This document shows positions 28,238-36,834 of a stretch of DNA of 64,000 bases, piece by piece. Under the pieces are notes generated by a model. That model made no database searches. It was not told the origin of the DNA and worked only from the letters and a program-made list of their open reading frames with translations. Within the stretch, counting starts at the first letter, position 1, and every line of letters begins with the position of its first letter. A program made the position numbers and the translations under genes. Source of the DNA: Dorea_D hominis (lineage in GTDB: Bacteria; Bacillota; Clostridia; Lachnospirales; Lachnospiraceae); assembly GCF_014287705.1 (NCBI RefSeq), contig NZ_JACOOY010000001.1, positions 186,001 to 250,000 of the forward strand, read 5' to 3'.

Positions 28238-28762
28238 TTATTTACTTTTTTTCGTCTGTACTTTTGTAAGTGCACCTTCCTTTGGAATGCTTTCATATTG
28301 CTTTACATAATCCAGAGAAGGTTTTTTATATTCCACGACCTGAGAATCGGAAGCATCTACCATGCCAAGGTCTTTCTTAGCCTTTTTACGCACTTCGTCC
28401 AGATTCACAGAATCCACGATTGCATTGTATCTGGTCGTATTCTCTTCTTTCAGAGTTGCCAGTTCTTCTTCCATCGCTGAAATTTTTTTTGCGTGGCTCA
28501 TATTTGCTGACTGCAAATTAACATACTTGATACATACAAGCAGCATGGCGATTGCTGCAACCGCCATGAATACAACATATCCTCTGTTCATTCGCAGAGC
28601 CTGTCTGCGGTTTTTCTTTACCTGTCTGCTTGTCCTTTTCTTTTTGGGTTCCTGCGCGCGTCTTTCCGGTTCGTATGCCGGTTGTCTTACAACATTACCG
28701 TAAACATAAGACGCTCTTTGTACATTCTGTCTTCTTCTTGTTGTCATCTGTCTGTATGCCAT
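28238..28762 (-). CDS. ftsL: Cell division protein FtsL-like
   Basis: 174 residues: a long basic cytoplasmic N-terminus (1-58), one membrane segment (~60-80) and an extracellular coiled coil (ISAMEEELATLKEENTTRYNAIVDSVNLDEVRKKA split over about 92-135) ending in the LGM motif typical of FtsL/DivIC. FtsL is poorly conserved, so the call rests on this architecture and its place between rsmH and the PBPs. Confidence 0.82.
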   Translation of the reverse strand: MAYRQMTTRRRQNVQRASYVYGNVVRQPAYEPERRAQEPKKKRTSRQVKKNRRQALRMNRGYVVFMAVAAIAMLLVCIKYVNLQSANMSHAKKISAMEEELATLKEENTTRYNAIVDSVNLDEVRKKAKKDLGMVDASDSQVVEYKKPSLDYVKQYESIPKEGALTKVQTKKSK

Positions 28763-28807
28763 GCGCGCTCACCCCTTTCCCACTTTTAATTATTACATAC
28801 TCATGTG

Positions 28808-29743
28808 TCAGCTCCGCTCAAAAATACGAAGCTTTGCGCTCTTTGCACGACTGTTTTCTTCCATCTCTTCCTTGCTCGGAAGGATTGGTTTTCTAGTGAT
28901 AATACTCCCTTTTGATATTTTCCCGCATACACATACAGGAAAATCGCTTGGACATGTGCATGGATTTTCATTCTTACGAAATGCACTTTTCACGATCCGG
29001 TCTTCCAGTGAGTGGAATGTAATGATGCACAGTCTGCCCCCTGGATTCAACAAATCAATCATAGCGTCCAATGAATTTTTTAGCACTTCCAGCTCCTGGT
29101 TCAATTCAATACGAATTGCCTGGAAGGTTCTTTTTGCCGGATGTCCGGACTTCTTCTGAAACTTCATCGGGATTGATGCACGTATGATCTCTGTCAGTTG
29201 TCCCGTTGTCTCAATCGGTGCTTTCTGACGCGCAGCCACAATATGCTTTGCAATGTTCTTGGCAAACTTATCTTCGCCATAATCACGGATCACACGATAA
29301 AGTTCCCGTTCTTCATAGTCATTGACGATGTCTCTCGCTGTCATCTTCTGACGTCTGTCCATCCGCATATCGAGAGGTGCATCTTCGCGATAAGAGAATC
29401 CCCGCTCTGCCGTATCTAACTGATAAGATGATACGCCCAGATCGAGCACGATCCCATCGACCTTGTCAATGCCTAACTTACCTAGCTGTGACTTCATATC
29501 ACAATAGTTACTTCTTACTATTGTGACTTTCTCTCCGAAGTCTTTTAAGCGGATCCCGGCTGCTTCAATTGCAGCGGCATCCTGGTCTATTCCTATAATA
29601 CTCCCCTTGTCACTGAGACGTCTTGCCACTTCACTGGCATGTCCGCCTCCACCGAGCGTTCCATCTACATAGATGCCGTCCGGTTTAATCTTTAATCCAT
29701 CAATTGTTTCTTTCAATAATACTGATTTGTGTACGAATTCCAT
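28808..29743 (-). CDS. rsmH: 16S rRNA (cytosine1402-N4)-methyltransferase
   Basis: 311 residues. N-terminal HKSVLLKETID, SAM-binding DGTLGGGGHA (about 27-36), GIDQDAAAI and LDLGVSSYQLD are diagnostic of RsmH/MraW. It methylates C1402 in the decoding centre of 16S rRNA. It starts 11 bases after mraZ. Confidence 0.97.
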   Translation of the reverse strand: MEFVHKSVLLKETIDGLKIKPDGIYVDGTLGGGGHASEVARRLSDKGSIIGIDQDAAAIEAAGIRLKDFGEKVTIVRSNYCDMKSQLGKLGIDKVDGIVLDLGVSSYQLDTAERGFSYREDAPLDMRMDRRQKMTARDIVNDYEERELYRVIRDYGEDKFAKNIAKHIVAARQKAPIETTGQLTEIIRASIPMKFQKKSGHPAKRTFQAIRIELNQELEVLKNSLDAMIDLLNPGGRLCIITFHSLEDRIVKSAFRKNENPCTCPSDFPVCVCGKISKGSIITRKPILPSKEEMEENSRAKSAKLRIFERS

Positions 29744-29754
29744 ATCTTCTCCCT

Positions 29755-30204
29755 CTAGATACTGAACCCGCTTGCTTCCATATCGGATGCAATATCCTCA
29801 ATATTCATTTCCACCTCAGCATTCTTAGCTTCCCATTTTGCCTTATCCCAGATCTCGGCACGCTTCCCCATACCGACAAATACAACTTCTTTTCCTAGTC
29901 CGGCGAAGTCTCTGAGTGGGGCTGAAATAAGAGTTCTGCCTTGTTTGTCAAGGTCGCCGTCAATTGCACTTCCCTGGAAGAAATATGCAAATGCGCGGGC
30001 TTTTTTGTCTGTGGTCGTCGGTAAGTTGTTCAGTTTCTCTTCAAAAGCGATCCATTCTGCTTCCGGGTATACATACAGGCAGTTTTCCATTCCTTTTGTT
30101 ATGACGAAATGCTCCCCTAAATCGTCACGGAACTTAGCCGGAATGATCAGTCGCCCTTTGGCGTCTATGTTATGACTGTATTCTCCTTTTAATCCCCTTA
30201 GCAT
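29755..30204 (-). CDS. mraZ: Transcriptional regulator MraZ
   Basis: 149 residues from ATG 30204 (GAAGGTGAG upstream; the longer frame would run through the MraZ operator). It has two AbrB-like halves, each with a DxxGR motif (DAKGRLIIPAKF near 15-26 and DKQGRTLISAPL near 87-98). MraZ represses its own dcw operon by binding GTG-rich direct repeats, which are present here at 30235-30280. Confidence 0.95.
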   Translation of the reverse strand: MLRGLKGEYSHNIDAKGRLIIPAKFRDDLGEHFVITKGMENCLYVYPEAEWIAFEEKLNNLPTTTDKKARAFAYFFQGSAIDGDLDKQGRTLISAPLRDFAGLGKEVVFVGMGKRAEIWDKAKWEAKNAEVEMNIEDIASDMEASGFSI

Positions 30205-30234
30205 ACTGAACTCACCTTCTTTCAAAGTGGTCCA

Positions 30235-30280
30235 CCACTTTCGCACCACTTTTCTCCACTTCTCACCACTTTCTACCACT
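30235..30280 (-). promoter_or_regulatory. MraZ operator: five direct repeats
   Basis: AGTGG (plus-strand CCACT) occurs at 30235-30239, 30246-30250, 30256-30260, 30266-30270 and 30276-30280, with 11, 10, 10 and 10 bp steps, so all face the same side of the helix. They lie between the mraZ promoter and its start codon, as expected for self-repression. One inverted copy sits at 30226-30230. Confidence 0.85.
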
Positions 30281-30287
30281 TGAACTA

Positions 30288-30317
30288 ATTGTAAAACACT
30301 TTTTCAGTGATTTCAAG
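30288..30317 (-). promoter_or_regulatory. Sigma-A promoter of mraZ and the dcw cluster
   Basis: TTGAAA (30317-30312), 18-base spacer, TACAAT (30293-30288) on the minus strand. The expected start at about 30281 lies right before the MraZ repeats. Confidence 0.75.
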
Positions 30318-30379
30318 CCTTTTTTGTGTGTTTTTTGTGAAATCAACATAGAATGTGACTTGACCCATTGTATACATAT

Positions 30380-30429
30380 AAAGAGAGTTGACACTCGCAA
30401 GCCTACGCTTTTGAACATCAACTCTCTTT
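30380..30429 (-). terminator. Terminator after the 81-residue membrane protein gene
   Basis: AAAGAGAGTTGA (30380-30391) pairs with TCAACTCTCTTT (30418-30429), a perfect 12-bp stem. T-run on the minus strand is short (TTTATATG), but the stem is strong and separates the upstream gene from mraZ. Confidence 0.75.
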
Positions 30430-30446
30430 GATTCTTATTATTTATT

Positions 30447-30692
30447 TTATTCTTCTACTTTATCCAGATTGCTCTGAAAATTCTGCAAAGCACTGTAATC
30501 AATCTCTACTTCCGGTCTTGACTGCTTCGCTTCATAAGTATGATACGCCGAATAAGTAATCCAGCCAAGTAAGATCACTCCTACAAATACTACCAGACAC
30601 TTGCGCATCAGATTATATAATCTGTGCTTCCGGCGTAATCTTCGCCGGTTTGCTTTTTCTTCTTTATAATTATCAACTTTGGTCTGACTCAT
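30447..30692 (-). CDS. Small single-pass membrane protein
   Basis: 81 residues: a strongly basic head (RRRLRRKHRLYNLMRK, about 15-31), one membrane segment (~33-50) and a short acidic external tail (SRPEVEIDYSALQNFQSNL). Not recognised as a named family; the shape resembles small envelope or septum proteins. Located between degV and mraZ, with its own terminator. Confidence 0.65.
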   Translation of the reverse strand: MSQTKVDNYKEEKANRRRLRRKHRLYNLMRKCLVVFVGVILLGWITYSAYHTYEAKQSRPEVEIDYSALQNFQSNLDKVEE

Positions 30693-30750
30693 CAGGTATC
30701 TGTCTCCTTCTTATCGAATAACTACCGTTATTCTATCACACCTTTCCGGA

Positions 30751-31590
30751 TTAGACAACCAGAATCACACCACCGTCTGCTGCATACATACTGCTAATCC
30801 CTGCCGTATCCAGGACGATGATATCTTTTACCTTCATCTGTTCCTGAACCATTTTCTTCATGTCTTCAGCACGCTCCGGGCAATTACAGTGTGTAATCGC
30901 AAGAATCTTCTCTTCTGGTCGTATCGCATCTTTCTTCACCTGCGCAACCATCTTCTCGATTGCTTTCTTCATGCCTCTTCCCTGACCCAGCTGACAGATA
31001 CTTCCAATCGGTGTAGAACCCATTACCGGCTTGATATTAAGCGCAGTTGCCATCATCGCTTTAATACCAGTCAGTCTTCCGTTCTTTTTCAATGTCTCCA
31101 ATGTCTCCAGTACAAAATACGTGTGCTGCTCTTCTATATAAGCATCCACTGTCTTAATAATCTCTTCAAAGCTCATCTGCTTTTCTTCACACTCTGCAAT
31201 CTTCAGTGCGATTAGAGTCTCTCCAACTGAAGCAGACTTAGAATTAAATACATGGATCTGTTTCTCTCCATATTCTTCTTTATAAAGGTTCTTCCCCAAC
31301 TCTGCACTATTGTAAGAACCACTCAGCTCAGCCGATAATGTAACTGCATATACATGCTCAGCATCACAGTGATACATCTCCATATAACGTTCCGGTGATG
31401 GGCAGGAGGACTTCGGACACTCCGAAGCCGCTGCAACTCTTCTCAAAAAATCCTTCTGATCAAATGTTGCATCGTCAATGATATGATAACCATCTACTTC
31501 TATCTCCAGTGATGCGGTCACGAAATGCTCTGACTGTTTCATCTCTTCCGTTAATTCACCACAACTATCTACAACTATTTTATAACTCAT
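30751..31590 (-). CDS. DegV-family fatty-acid-binding protein
   Basis: 279 residues. N-terminal IVVDSCGELTEEM, then a mid-region SAELSGSYNSA (about 107) and LKKNGRLTG (about 166), marks of the DegV fold that binds a long-chain fatty acid. Some DegV proteins are FakB partners of a fatty acid kinase; the kinase is not in this window. RBS GGGAGGA precedes the ATG. Confidence 0.92.
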   Translation of the reverse strand: MSYKIVVDSCGELTEEMKQSEHFVTASLEIEVDGYHIIDDATFDQKDFLRRVAAASECPKSSCPSPERYMEMYHCDAEHVYAVTLSAELSGSYNSAELGKNLYKEEYGEKQIHVFNSKSASVGETLIALKIAECEEKQMSFEEIIKTVDAYIEEQHTYFVLETLETLKKNGRLTGIKAMMATALNIKPVMGSTPIGSICQLGQGRGMKKAIEKMVAQVKKDAIRPEEKILAITHCNCPERAEDMKKMVQEQMKVKDIIVLDTAGISSMYAADGGVILVV

Positions 31591-31692
31591 GTCTTCCTCC
31601 CGGTAAACTTTTTATTTCCATTAAATGTAGTTTTTAATACTACGTTTAATATCATAGCACATTCACATCGGAAAAGAAAGTCTTTTATTCCG

Positions 31693-32865
31693 TTATTGTT
31701 CTATTTTTATTTGTTTTGAAACACTTAGCGCAATTCCCATTTCTATAGAAAGGAACAGAATTGCTGTTCCCCCATAACTGATAAATGGTAATGTAATACC
31801 TGTTGTCGGAATCAGATTTGTCACAACTCCCACATTTAAAAATACCTGTAAAGCCATGTGAGCAAATATTCCCGTCACAATCAGTGAACCATACAAATCC
31901 GGCGCATTCTGTGCAATAAACAGCAGACGGTATAATAATAAGCCAAACAGTGTCAGAACGAGAATTGCTCCAAACACGCCAAGTTCTTCACATATAATAG
32001 AAAGGATCATATCATTCTGCACTTCCGGAATGATTGTCTTCTGTGCGCTGTTTCCAAGACCTTTTCCAAAAAAGCCTCCGGAACCAATCGCATATAACGC
32101 CTGCATAATCTGGTATCCGCCTTCTGATGCATAATTTTCCGGATTCAGCCATACAAGAACCCGTCGCATCCGGAAACTCTTACTTGTCGTAAGTACCATA
32201 CCCAAGATCTTCACGCCCACCAGTATCGCTGCAAGACCGCCACCTGCAGCTGCAAAGAAGATCTTTGTCTTCCGGTGAACAATAAAAATCATAATAATGC
32301 TGATGCCCATTACGATAATCGCTGTACTTAAATTATCTGTCAAAAAATATACACATGCTGCGGATAACAGTCCCCAGACCATTACATGGATAAATCCTTC
32401 TTTTGTATTAATCTTCTTTCCAAGCTTGCAGATCACTACCGGGATAAATAGTATCACCGCAATCTTTGCAACCTCCGATGGCTGAAACTGTCCGATTCCA
32501 GGTACCATGATCCATCTCTTGGCTCCCTTGGCTCCTTTTCCGATTGGGCTTTGTACAAGTGCCATCAGTATTATGGATACCCAATATAGCGGTTTTGCAC
32601 GCTTAATGTACCAGTGGTAATCAATAAAGCGGCAGATAAACCACATCACAAAAAAACCAGCCAGACAGAAAATTATCTGTTTCTTCAAATAAAATATACT
32701 GCTTTTCTGTCCGGTGATCTTCATGGAACTGTATGCACTGGTGCTGTATAACATTACCAGCCCGAAACATACAAGGCATATAAGAATTGCAACCAGACTA
32801 TAATCAAAATATGGGATTGTTTTTTTCCTTTGTTCTGTAATTTCTCTTTTCACTGTCCTTGTCAT
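31693..32865 (-). CDS. SEDS-family peptidoglycan polymerase (FtsW/RodA/SpoVE)
   Basis: 390 residues from ATG 32865 (GGAG upstream; the longer frame has no RBS). About ten membrane segments with SEDS blocks GAKRWIMVPGIGQFQPSE, SGGFFGKGLGNS, PEVQNDMILSIICEELG and PTTGITLPFISYGG. It is 40-50% similar by eye to the ftsW product at 21112. It lies next to the cotJ spore operon and outside dcw, so SpoVE (spore cortex) or RodA are both possible. Confidence 0.85.
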   Translation of the reverse strand: MTRTVKREITEQRKKTIPYFDYSLVAILICLVCFGLVMLYSTSAYSSMKITGQKSSIFYLKKQIIFCLAGFFVMWFICRFIDYHWYIKRAKPLYWVSIILMALVQSPIGKGAKGAKRWIMVPGIGQFQPSEVAKIAVILFIPVVICKLGKKINTKEGFIHVMVWGLLSAACVYFLTDNLSTAIIVMGISIIMIFIVHRKTKIFFAAAGGGLAAILVGVKILGMVLTTSKSFRMRRVLVWLNPENYASEGGYQIMQALYAIGSGGFFGKGLGNSAQKTIIPEVQNDMILSIICEELGVFGAILVLTLFGLLLYRLLFIAQNAPDLYGSLIVTGIFAHMALQVFLNVGVVTNLIPTTGITLPFISYGGTAILFLSIEMGIALSVSKQIKIEQ

Positions 32866-32938
32866 TTTATTTACACTCCAATCGTATTCATTATACTCAG
32901 ATATGATTCTAAAAACAACTAAAAATTCCGGTCTTTGC

Positions 32939-32966
32939 ACCTCTTTTTGACTTCTTTCATATTATA
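32939..32966 (+). promoter_or_regulatory. Mother-cell (sigma-K/sigma-E type) promoter of cotJ
   Basis: AC (32939-32940), 17 bases, CATATTATA (32958-32966). The sigma-K consensus is AC - 16/17 - CATAnnnTA, an exact match; the sigma-E -10 CATAcanT is also similar. The distance to the cotJA ATG is 35 bases. Confidence 0.65.
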
Positions 32967-33001
32967 ATAATGCAAATAATTGAAAAGGAAGGTTTCTAAA
33001 A

Positions 33002-33265
33002 ATGCCTAATTATCGCTATCAAGCTTCTAATTGCTGCGGCAACTCCATGCGGAACGTTTCCCTTAGTGTTCCTTCAGGCTCCGGCTGTCATGAACATGCC
33101 TGCTCCGATAACACTTCCAATATTTCCATGCAGGTTCTTGCTATGGCATATGTTCCCATCCAGAAATTCCAGTGCCTGTACGATCCGCCGAAAGGGCTGC
33201 ATGCAGGTACTATTTTTGCCGAACTCGATAAACCATTTCTTGGAACAGGAGGTGTTCTTCGATGA
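33002..33265 (+). CDS. cotJA: Spore coat peptide CotJA
   Basis: 87 residues with the conserved CotJA core LAMAYVPIQKFQCLYDPPKGLHAGTIF split across residues ~46-72 and ending near L-D-K-P-F-L. A cysteine-rich N-terminus (CC at 11-12, CHEHAC near 30) is typical of clostridial forms. CotJA helps place CotJC in the coat. RBS AAGGAAGG lies upstream. Its end overlaps cotJB by 4 bases. Confidence 0.92.
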   Translation: MPNYRYQASNCCGNSMRNVSLSVPSGSGCHEHACSDNTSNISMQVLAMAYVPIQKFQCLYDPPKGLHAGTIFAELDKPFLGTGGVLR

Positions 33266-33537
33266 ATAATGATAAAAGATTATCCCGTCAAGAACTCTTA
33301 CAATGGATCAATGCCGTCAGCTTTGCAGTCAATGATGTGACTTTATTTCTCGACACACACCCTGATGACGCAGAAGCATTAGAGTATTTTGAGGAATTTC
33401 GTACGCAGCGCACACGCGCACTTCAGGAATATTCCAGAAATTATGGGCCGCTCACGATCGATACTGCAACTGCCACTCCATGTGAACACTGGCAGTGGAG
33501 CACACAGAGCTGGCCATGGCAGGAAGGAGGCTGTTAA
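33262..33537 (+). CDS. cotJB: Spore coat protein CotJB
   Basis: 91 residues. The block NAVSFAVNDVTLFLDTHPDD (about 17-36) followed by EALEYF and YGPLT is the CotJB signature. It ends with the usual Trp-rich tail (HWQWSTQSWPWQEGGC). Translated together with cotJA through an ATGA overlap and 3 bases ahead of cotJC. Part of the coat inner-layer complex with CotJA and CotJC. Confidence 0.93.
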   Translation: MNNDKRLSRQELLQWINAVSFAVNDVTLFLDTHPDDAEALEYFEEFRTQRTRALQEYSRNYGPLTIDTATATPCEHWQWSTQSWPWQEGGC

Positions 33538-33540
33538 TCT

Positions 33541-33736
33541 ATGTGGAATTATGAAAAGCGTCTGCAACATCCGGTAAAAATCACCCAGACAAATCCAAAG
33601 ATAGCTCAGGTGATCATATCCCAGTTCGGTGGTCCTGATGGTGAACTGGGTGCATCCATGCGGTATCTCTCCCAGCGATACACAATGCCTTACAACGAGG
33701 TCACCGGTATCCTTACGGATATCGGTACGGAAGAAC
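33541..33736 (+). pseudogene. cotJC: cotJC, 5' part (codons 1-65), interrupted by the prophage-like element
   Basis: Encodes the first 65 residues of CotJC, a Mn-catalase-like ferritin-fold coat protein, including the metal ligand Glu35 (GGPDGE) and Glu65 (GTEE). At 33737 the frame runs into element DNA and would end at 33891 as a nonsense tail. The rest of cotJC is at 61886-62310. Joining at the shared AAGAAC gives 621 bases, 206 codons plus stop, with no internal stop. It is therefore better seen as a gene awaiting DNA rearrangement than a dead gene. Confidence 0.92.
33731..33736 (+). other. attL core AAGAAC
   Basis: Six bases identical to 61880-61885. Left of it is cotJC, right of it the element arm CGCCC...GCT (33738-33757), which is the inverted partner of the arm beside attR. 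Confidence 0.88.
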
Positions 33737-33785
33737 ACGCCCAAAAACGTTCTCGCTTATTTTTCTTCCTTATAATAATGCATTT

Positions 33786-34568
33786 TTACAGCGTTTCTGC
33801 GTATTTACTGGATATCTTAATCCAGCCCTCGCCGGACTTTAATCTGCCATACGGCATCTTCTCCACGGTCTTCGTTTTCGTGATCGTATAGACCGATTCC
33901 GGTGCTTTCTTTCCAGTGTAATCTTTGCCGGGACTCTTGTAAATATTAAGTGCCTGTTTGGTCTTTACCTTGAAAGATTTATCCGCAGCTTTCTTCGCTA
34001 CCGGCTTCTCTTCTATCTTCTTTCCGATCAGACCTTCCGCAATCGCTTTTGCGACAGTCTTATATCCTAGCTTCTTGTACAGCAGGATATCATCTTTGTC
34101 ATCGGCAAAGCAGACTTCAATCAGCATTGCCGGATCATTCGTGCGTCTGATAACTGCTAAAGAGCGGTTGTTCTCTTTGCAACCCTTCACTCCACGGTTT
34201 GTAAAGCCAAGCTTTGCCATTTCCGCACATACTCTCTTAGCATAAGGAACCGCCTTGGAACTCATGCTGGATACCCAGACTTCAACACCTTTGACTTTTC
34301 CGTCTTTCTTTGCTTTTTTGCAGCCATTGAGATGGATAGACATGTTTAAATCCACCGTATTCTTGTTACATTTCTTTACAATGTTGCTAAGATTTCCGTT
34401 CTGTGTTCTTGCAGAATCATCCGTACAATCATGCACAGTATGTCCTTCTGCGCTGAGAAATCTCTGTAACTCTTTTGAAATCTTCCGATCTTCGGTCACC
34501 TCATCCAAATATGAGGTGATGCCTGGGACATGTCTATTGTGTCCGCCATGAACATTATATCTTGCCAT
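33786..34568 (-). CDS. Endolysin: N-acetylmuramoyl-L-alanine amidase
   Basis: 260 residues from ATG 34568 (GGAAAGGA upstream; a TTG six codons earlier is inside the RBS). Amidase_3 fold: HGGHNRHVPG with zinc His (~7-16), LNMSIHLNG (His ligand ~80) and MLIEVCFAD with catalytic Glu (~145). A short Lys-rich linker is followed by an SH3-like wall-binding region (~195-260; VKTKQALNIYKSPG). It cuts the amide bond between glycan and stem peptide for host lysis. Follows the holin. Confidence 0.88.
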   Translation of the reverse strand: MARYNVHGGHNRHVPGITSYLDEVTEDRKISKELQRFLSAEGHTVHDCTDDSARTQNGNLSNIVKKCNKNTVDLNMSIHLNGCKKAKKDGKVKGVEVWVSSMSSKAVPYAKRVCAEMAKLGFTNRGVKGCKENNRSLAVIRRTNDPAMLIEVCFADDKDDILLYKKLGYKTVAKAIAEGLIGKKIEEKPVAKKAADKSFKVKTKQALNIYKSPGKDYTGKKAPESVYTITKTKTVEKMPYGRLKSGEGWIKISSKYAETL

Positions 34569-34592
34569 AATATCATTCCTTTCCAAACATCC

Positions 34593-34925
34593 TTATTTCT
34601 TATATTTACTCCGATTCCAGATCGATGCAACTCGCTCCCATCCGCCTGTACTTACCAGATATACAATAAAAGCAGCCACAATTGCTGCGAAAATATAATA
34701 CCATTCAATCACAATCCGATAATAATTGCACAGGACGATCACGCTGATCGGCGTCAGGATCAGTGACACCGCCAGTGCTACAACACTGGTCTGTATCTTC
34801 TTAAATACCGGCATCTCTTTCACTGCCTGCACGATCACACTGACCAGAAATGCCAATACGCCAATTCCGGTCAGCAGGTAACTGATATACTGCAGAAGAA
34901 GCTCTGCACTCATTGCTTTTCCCAT
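34593..34925 (-). CDS. Putative phage holin
   Basis: 110 residues with three membrane segments (about 10-30, 43-64, 71-92) and a basic C-terminus (WNRSKYKK). Immediately upstream of the endolysin, as usual for holins, and preceded by GGAG at 8 bases. It would permeabilise the membrane to release the endolysin. Not matched to a specific holin family, hence moderate confidence. Confidence 0.7.
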   Translation of the reverse strand: MGKAMSAELLLQYISYLLTGIGVLAFLVSVIVQAVKEMPVFKKIQTSVVALAVSLILTPISVIVLCNYYRIVIEWYYIFAAIVAAFIVYLVSTGGWERVASIWNRSKYKK

Positions 34926-34928
34926 AAT

Positions 34929-35285
34929 CTAATCTCCTTTACGTTTCAAATGTAATTCCTGGATCTCGTCATGCATTTTTTCAACCATGCCATTTCCTCC
35001 AAGCCTGTGATACGCTTCGTACATCTGGCAGAAGTTCTCATAAGCATAGGACGGAATAGAACCGATCTTCATATACCTGTCGTGGTACTCGATTAGCTGC
35101 ACCCGAAGAAGCAGCATCGTACCGGCACTGTTTGCATCCCGTTTCTCATTCTCGTCAGCGATACGCTTATTTCGCTCTATGGCATCCTTCTGCTGTCTCT
35201 TCTTCTGCTCCTTCAAAAGCCAGACGATATACCCAAGCACGATCGGCAGAACGATTCCATATGTCTGTAAGATGATTTCTTTCAC
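34929..35285 (-). CDS. Small membrane/coiled-coil phage protein of the lysis cassette
   Basis: 118 residues: N-terminal membrane segment (~6-24), then a strongly charged helix (KEQKKRQQKDAIERNKRI) and a helical C-terminus. Such proteins (BhlA/UviB-like or second holins) often precede holin genes; the match is by form only. Three bases separate it from the holin. Confidence 0.55.
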   Translation of the reverse strand: MKEIILQTYGIVLPIVLGYIVWLLKEQKKRQQKDAIERNKRIADENEKRDANSAGTMLLLRVQLIEYHDRYMKIGSIPSYAYENFCQMYEAYHRLGGNGMVEKMHDEIQELHLKRKGD

Positions 35286-35323
35286 TTTCTATTCCTGCTT
35301 TCCTTAAATTATGCAAATAAAAT

Positions 35324-35340
35324 AAGACCGTTACGGTCTT
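35324..35340 (-). terminator. Terminator between tail-fibre and lysis genes
   Basis: AAGACCG-TTA-CGGTCTT, a 7-bp stem with a 3-base loop, followed on the minus strand by ATTTTATTT. May partly separate tail and lysis transcription. Confidence 0.6.
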
Positions 35341-35368
35341 GCTCTTGGGGTGTTCATGTAAAATTCTC

Positions 35369-36823
35369 CTATGAAAATGTTAAATATCCTGACCATGCAA
35401 TGCCAATGGCATCATTATTGGCGACGTTAGTTGTTTTGTCGATCGTCATCCTTACTTCTATCCATGACTCTCTGACATAGCATGAATACGAAGCTGGCTT
35501 TACAAACGCACTCGCAGATGAACCGTGTGTATATTTACCGCCCTGTCTTCCTCGGAAACCATTGTTCGTAGTTGCCGTTACTGCCGATACTCCTACAAGC
35601 GGCTTGGACAATGGGACTGAAAATATAACCTGTTTACCGCCACCGCTAACGTAACCACCAGTGCTGATCTCACATGGAATTTTATCGCCTTTTGTGTAAT
35701 ATGGTTTAAAGGTATCTCTGGTCGGCGGTCCCAAGTACAGATCTGTCTCATCTGAATACAACTGCCATTTTCCGGCTACTTCATCATGGAGCCCTCGGTT
35801 TACTCCTCCGGTTCCAACTCCAACACCTATAGCATTACCAGTTGAATTATGCGAAATAATAGTCACGTCATTCGAGTAGACATGCAAACGCCCATCTGCA
35901 TTATTTAATAATAGCGCAATCTTATCATTCTCACTCATGACTCCCTGATGACTGATTTGCGATCTCAATAAAATTCCAGAATCCAATACACCTATATAGT
36001 TTTGTATCTGCTTGCCAACTCCCGTCCCTGATGTGCCGTAATATTCTGTCAGATACTCAAGAAAAGCTACTGCATCATTTTCCGCATTAACCTCCGGGCT
36101 CATCAAGGAAAGTATTGATGCTGATGTATCCATTCCATTGTCATTTTCGTAATAATTAGTAGAATCAAGATTTATTGCTACAGGTCCGGACATATTCAGA
36201 TGTGAAGCTGCATCAATTTCAACTCCATCTGTTCCATTTATTTTTGAAAATGTTACGCTTTCTCCATCTTTTTCCTGTACAGAAGATACAATCGATGTTG
36301 TTCCACCACACATTTCCACCACAGCATCTTTACTATTCTTCCCCAGCTCCACTTTATTTGCCGCATACTTCGCTAGCACCATATCTCCGTTTCGAATTTC
36401 CATAGAATCAGAATCTACCTTTACATTTGCTCCTAATGTATCCGCTTCCATATTTCCTACAATCAAGCCATCATCCGTTCCCTGTATATAATTCGTTGCA
36501 ACTTTCGCCGCAGCGTCAGCAGCCGCCTGCGCCCGATTTGCCTTATTCCAGGCTTCCTTGGCTGCTTCGTAGCTGCTGGACTTCGATACATCCGAATAGC
36601 TGTATGTATCATTGGACATTATAGTCAAGATTACAGTGTATAGGGTGCTTGTTGATCCTGACTCGTATGTTGGTTCTGTTGTATTCCAATTTCCACCGGG
36701 CGGGATTGCTGTCGGTTTGTTCGGCTTGGCGGCAGTTGAGGATTGCAATAAGTAATATGTTGTAACTGCTTTCACGTCTATAATCCTCGATATCGTAATA
36801 TCTGCCTTTGCTAATATTGCCAT
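35369..36823 (-). CDS. Phage tail fibre / receptor-binding protein
   Basis: 484 residues. The N-terminus (~20-100) holds a module with PPGGNWNTTEPTYE like the repeats in the next gene; a helical stretch (YEAAKEAWNKANRAQAAADAA split across ~85-110) and a beta-rich middle follow; the last ~130 residues (KVIFSVPLSKPL..., WIEVRMTIDKT) look like a receptor-binding head. Position after the tail-tip genes supports adhesion to the cell surface. Confidence 0.65.
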   Translation of the reverse strand: MAILAKADITISRIIDVKAVTTYYLLQSSTAAKPNKPTAIPPGGNWNTTEPTYESGSTSTLYTVILTIMSNDTYSYSDVSKSSSYEAAKEAWNKANRAQAAADAAAKVATNYIQGTDDGLIVGNMEADTLGANVKVDSDSMEIRNGDMVLAKYAANKVELGKNSKDAVVEMCGGTTSIVSSVQEKDGESVTFSKINGTDGVEIDAASHLNMSGPVAINLDSTNYYENDNGMDTSASILSLMSPEVNAENDAVAFLEYLTEYYGTSGTGVGKQIQNYIGVLDSGILLRSQISHQGVMSENDKIALLLNNADGRLHVYSNDVTIISHNSTGNAIGVGVGTGGVNRGLHDEVAGKWQLYSDETDLYLGPPTRDTFKPYYTKGDKIPCEISTGGYVSGGGKQVIFSVPLSKPLVGVSAVTATTNNGFRGRQGGKYTHGSSASAFVKPASYSCYVRESWIEVRMTIDKTTNVANNDAIGIAWSGYLTFS

Positions 36824-36834
36824 CCTCTCACTCC

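Noticed and set aside
33541..33891. 116-residue protein as a separate complete gene
   Set aside because: The first 65 codons are CotJC and the rest is accidental reading of element DNA past attL.
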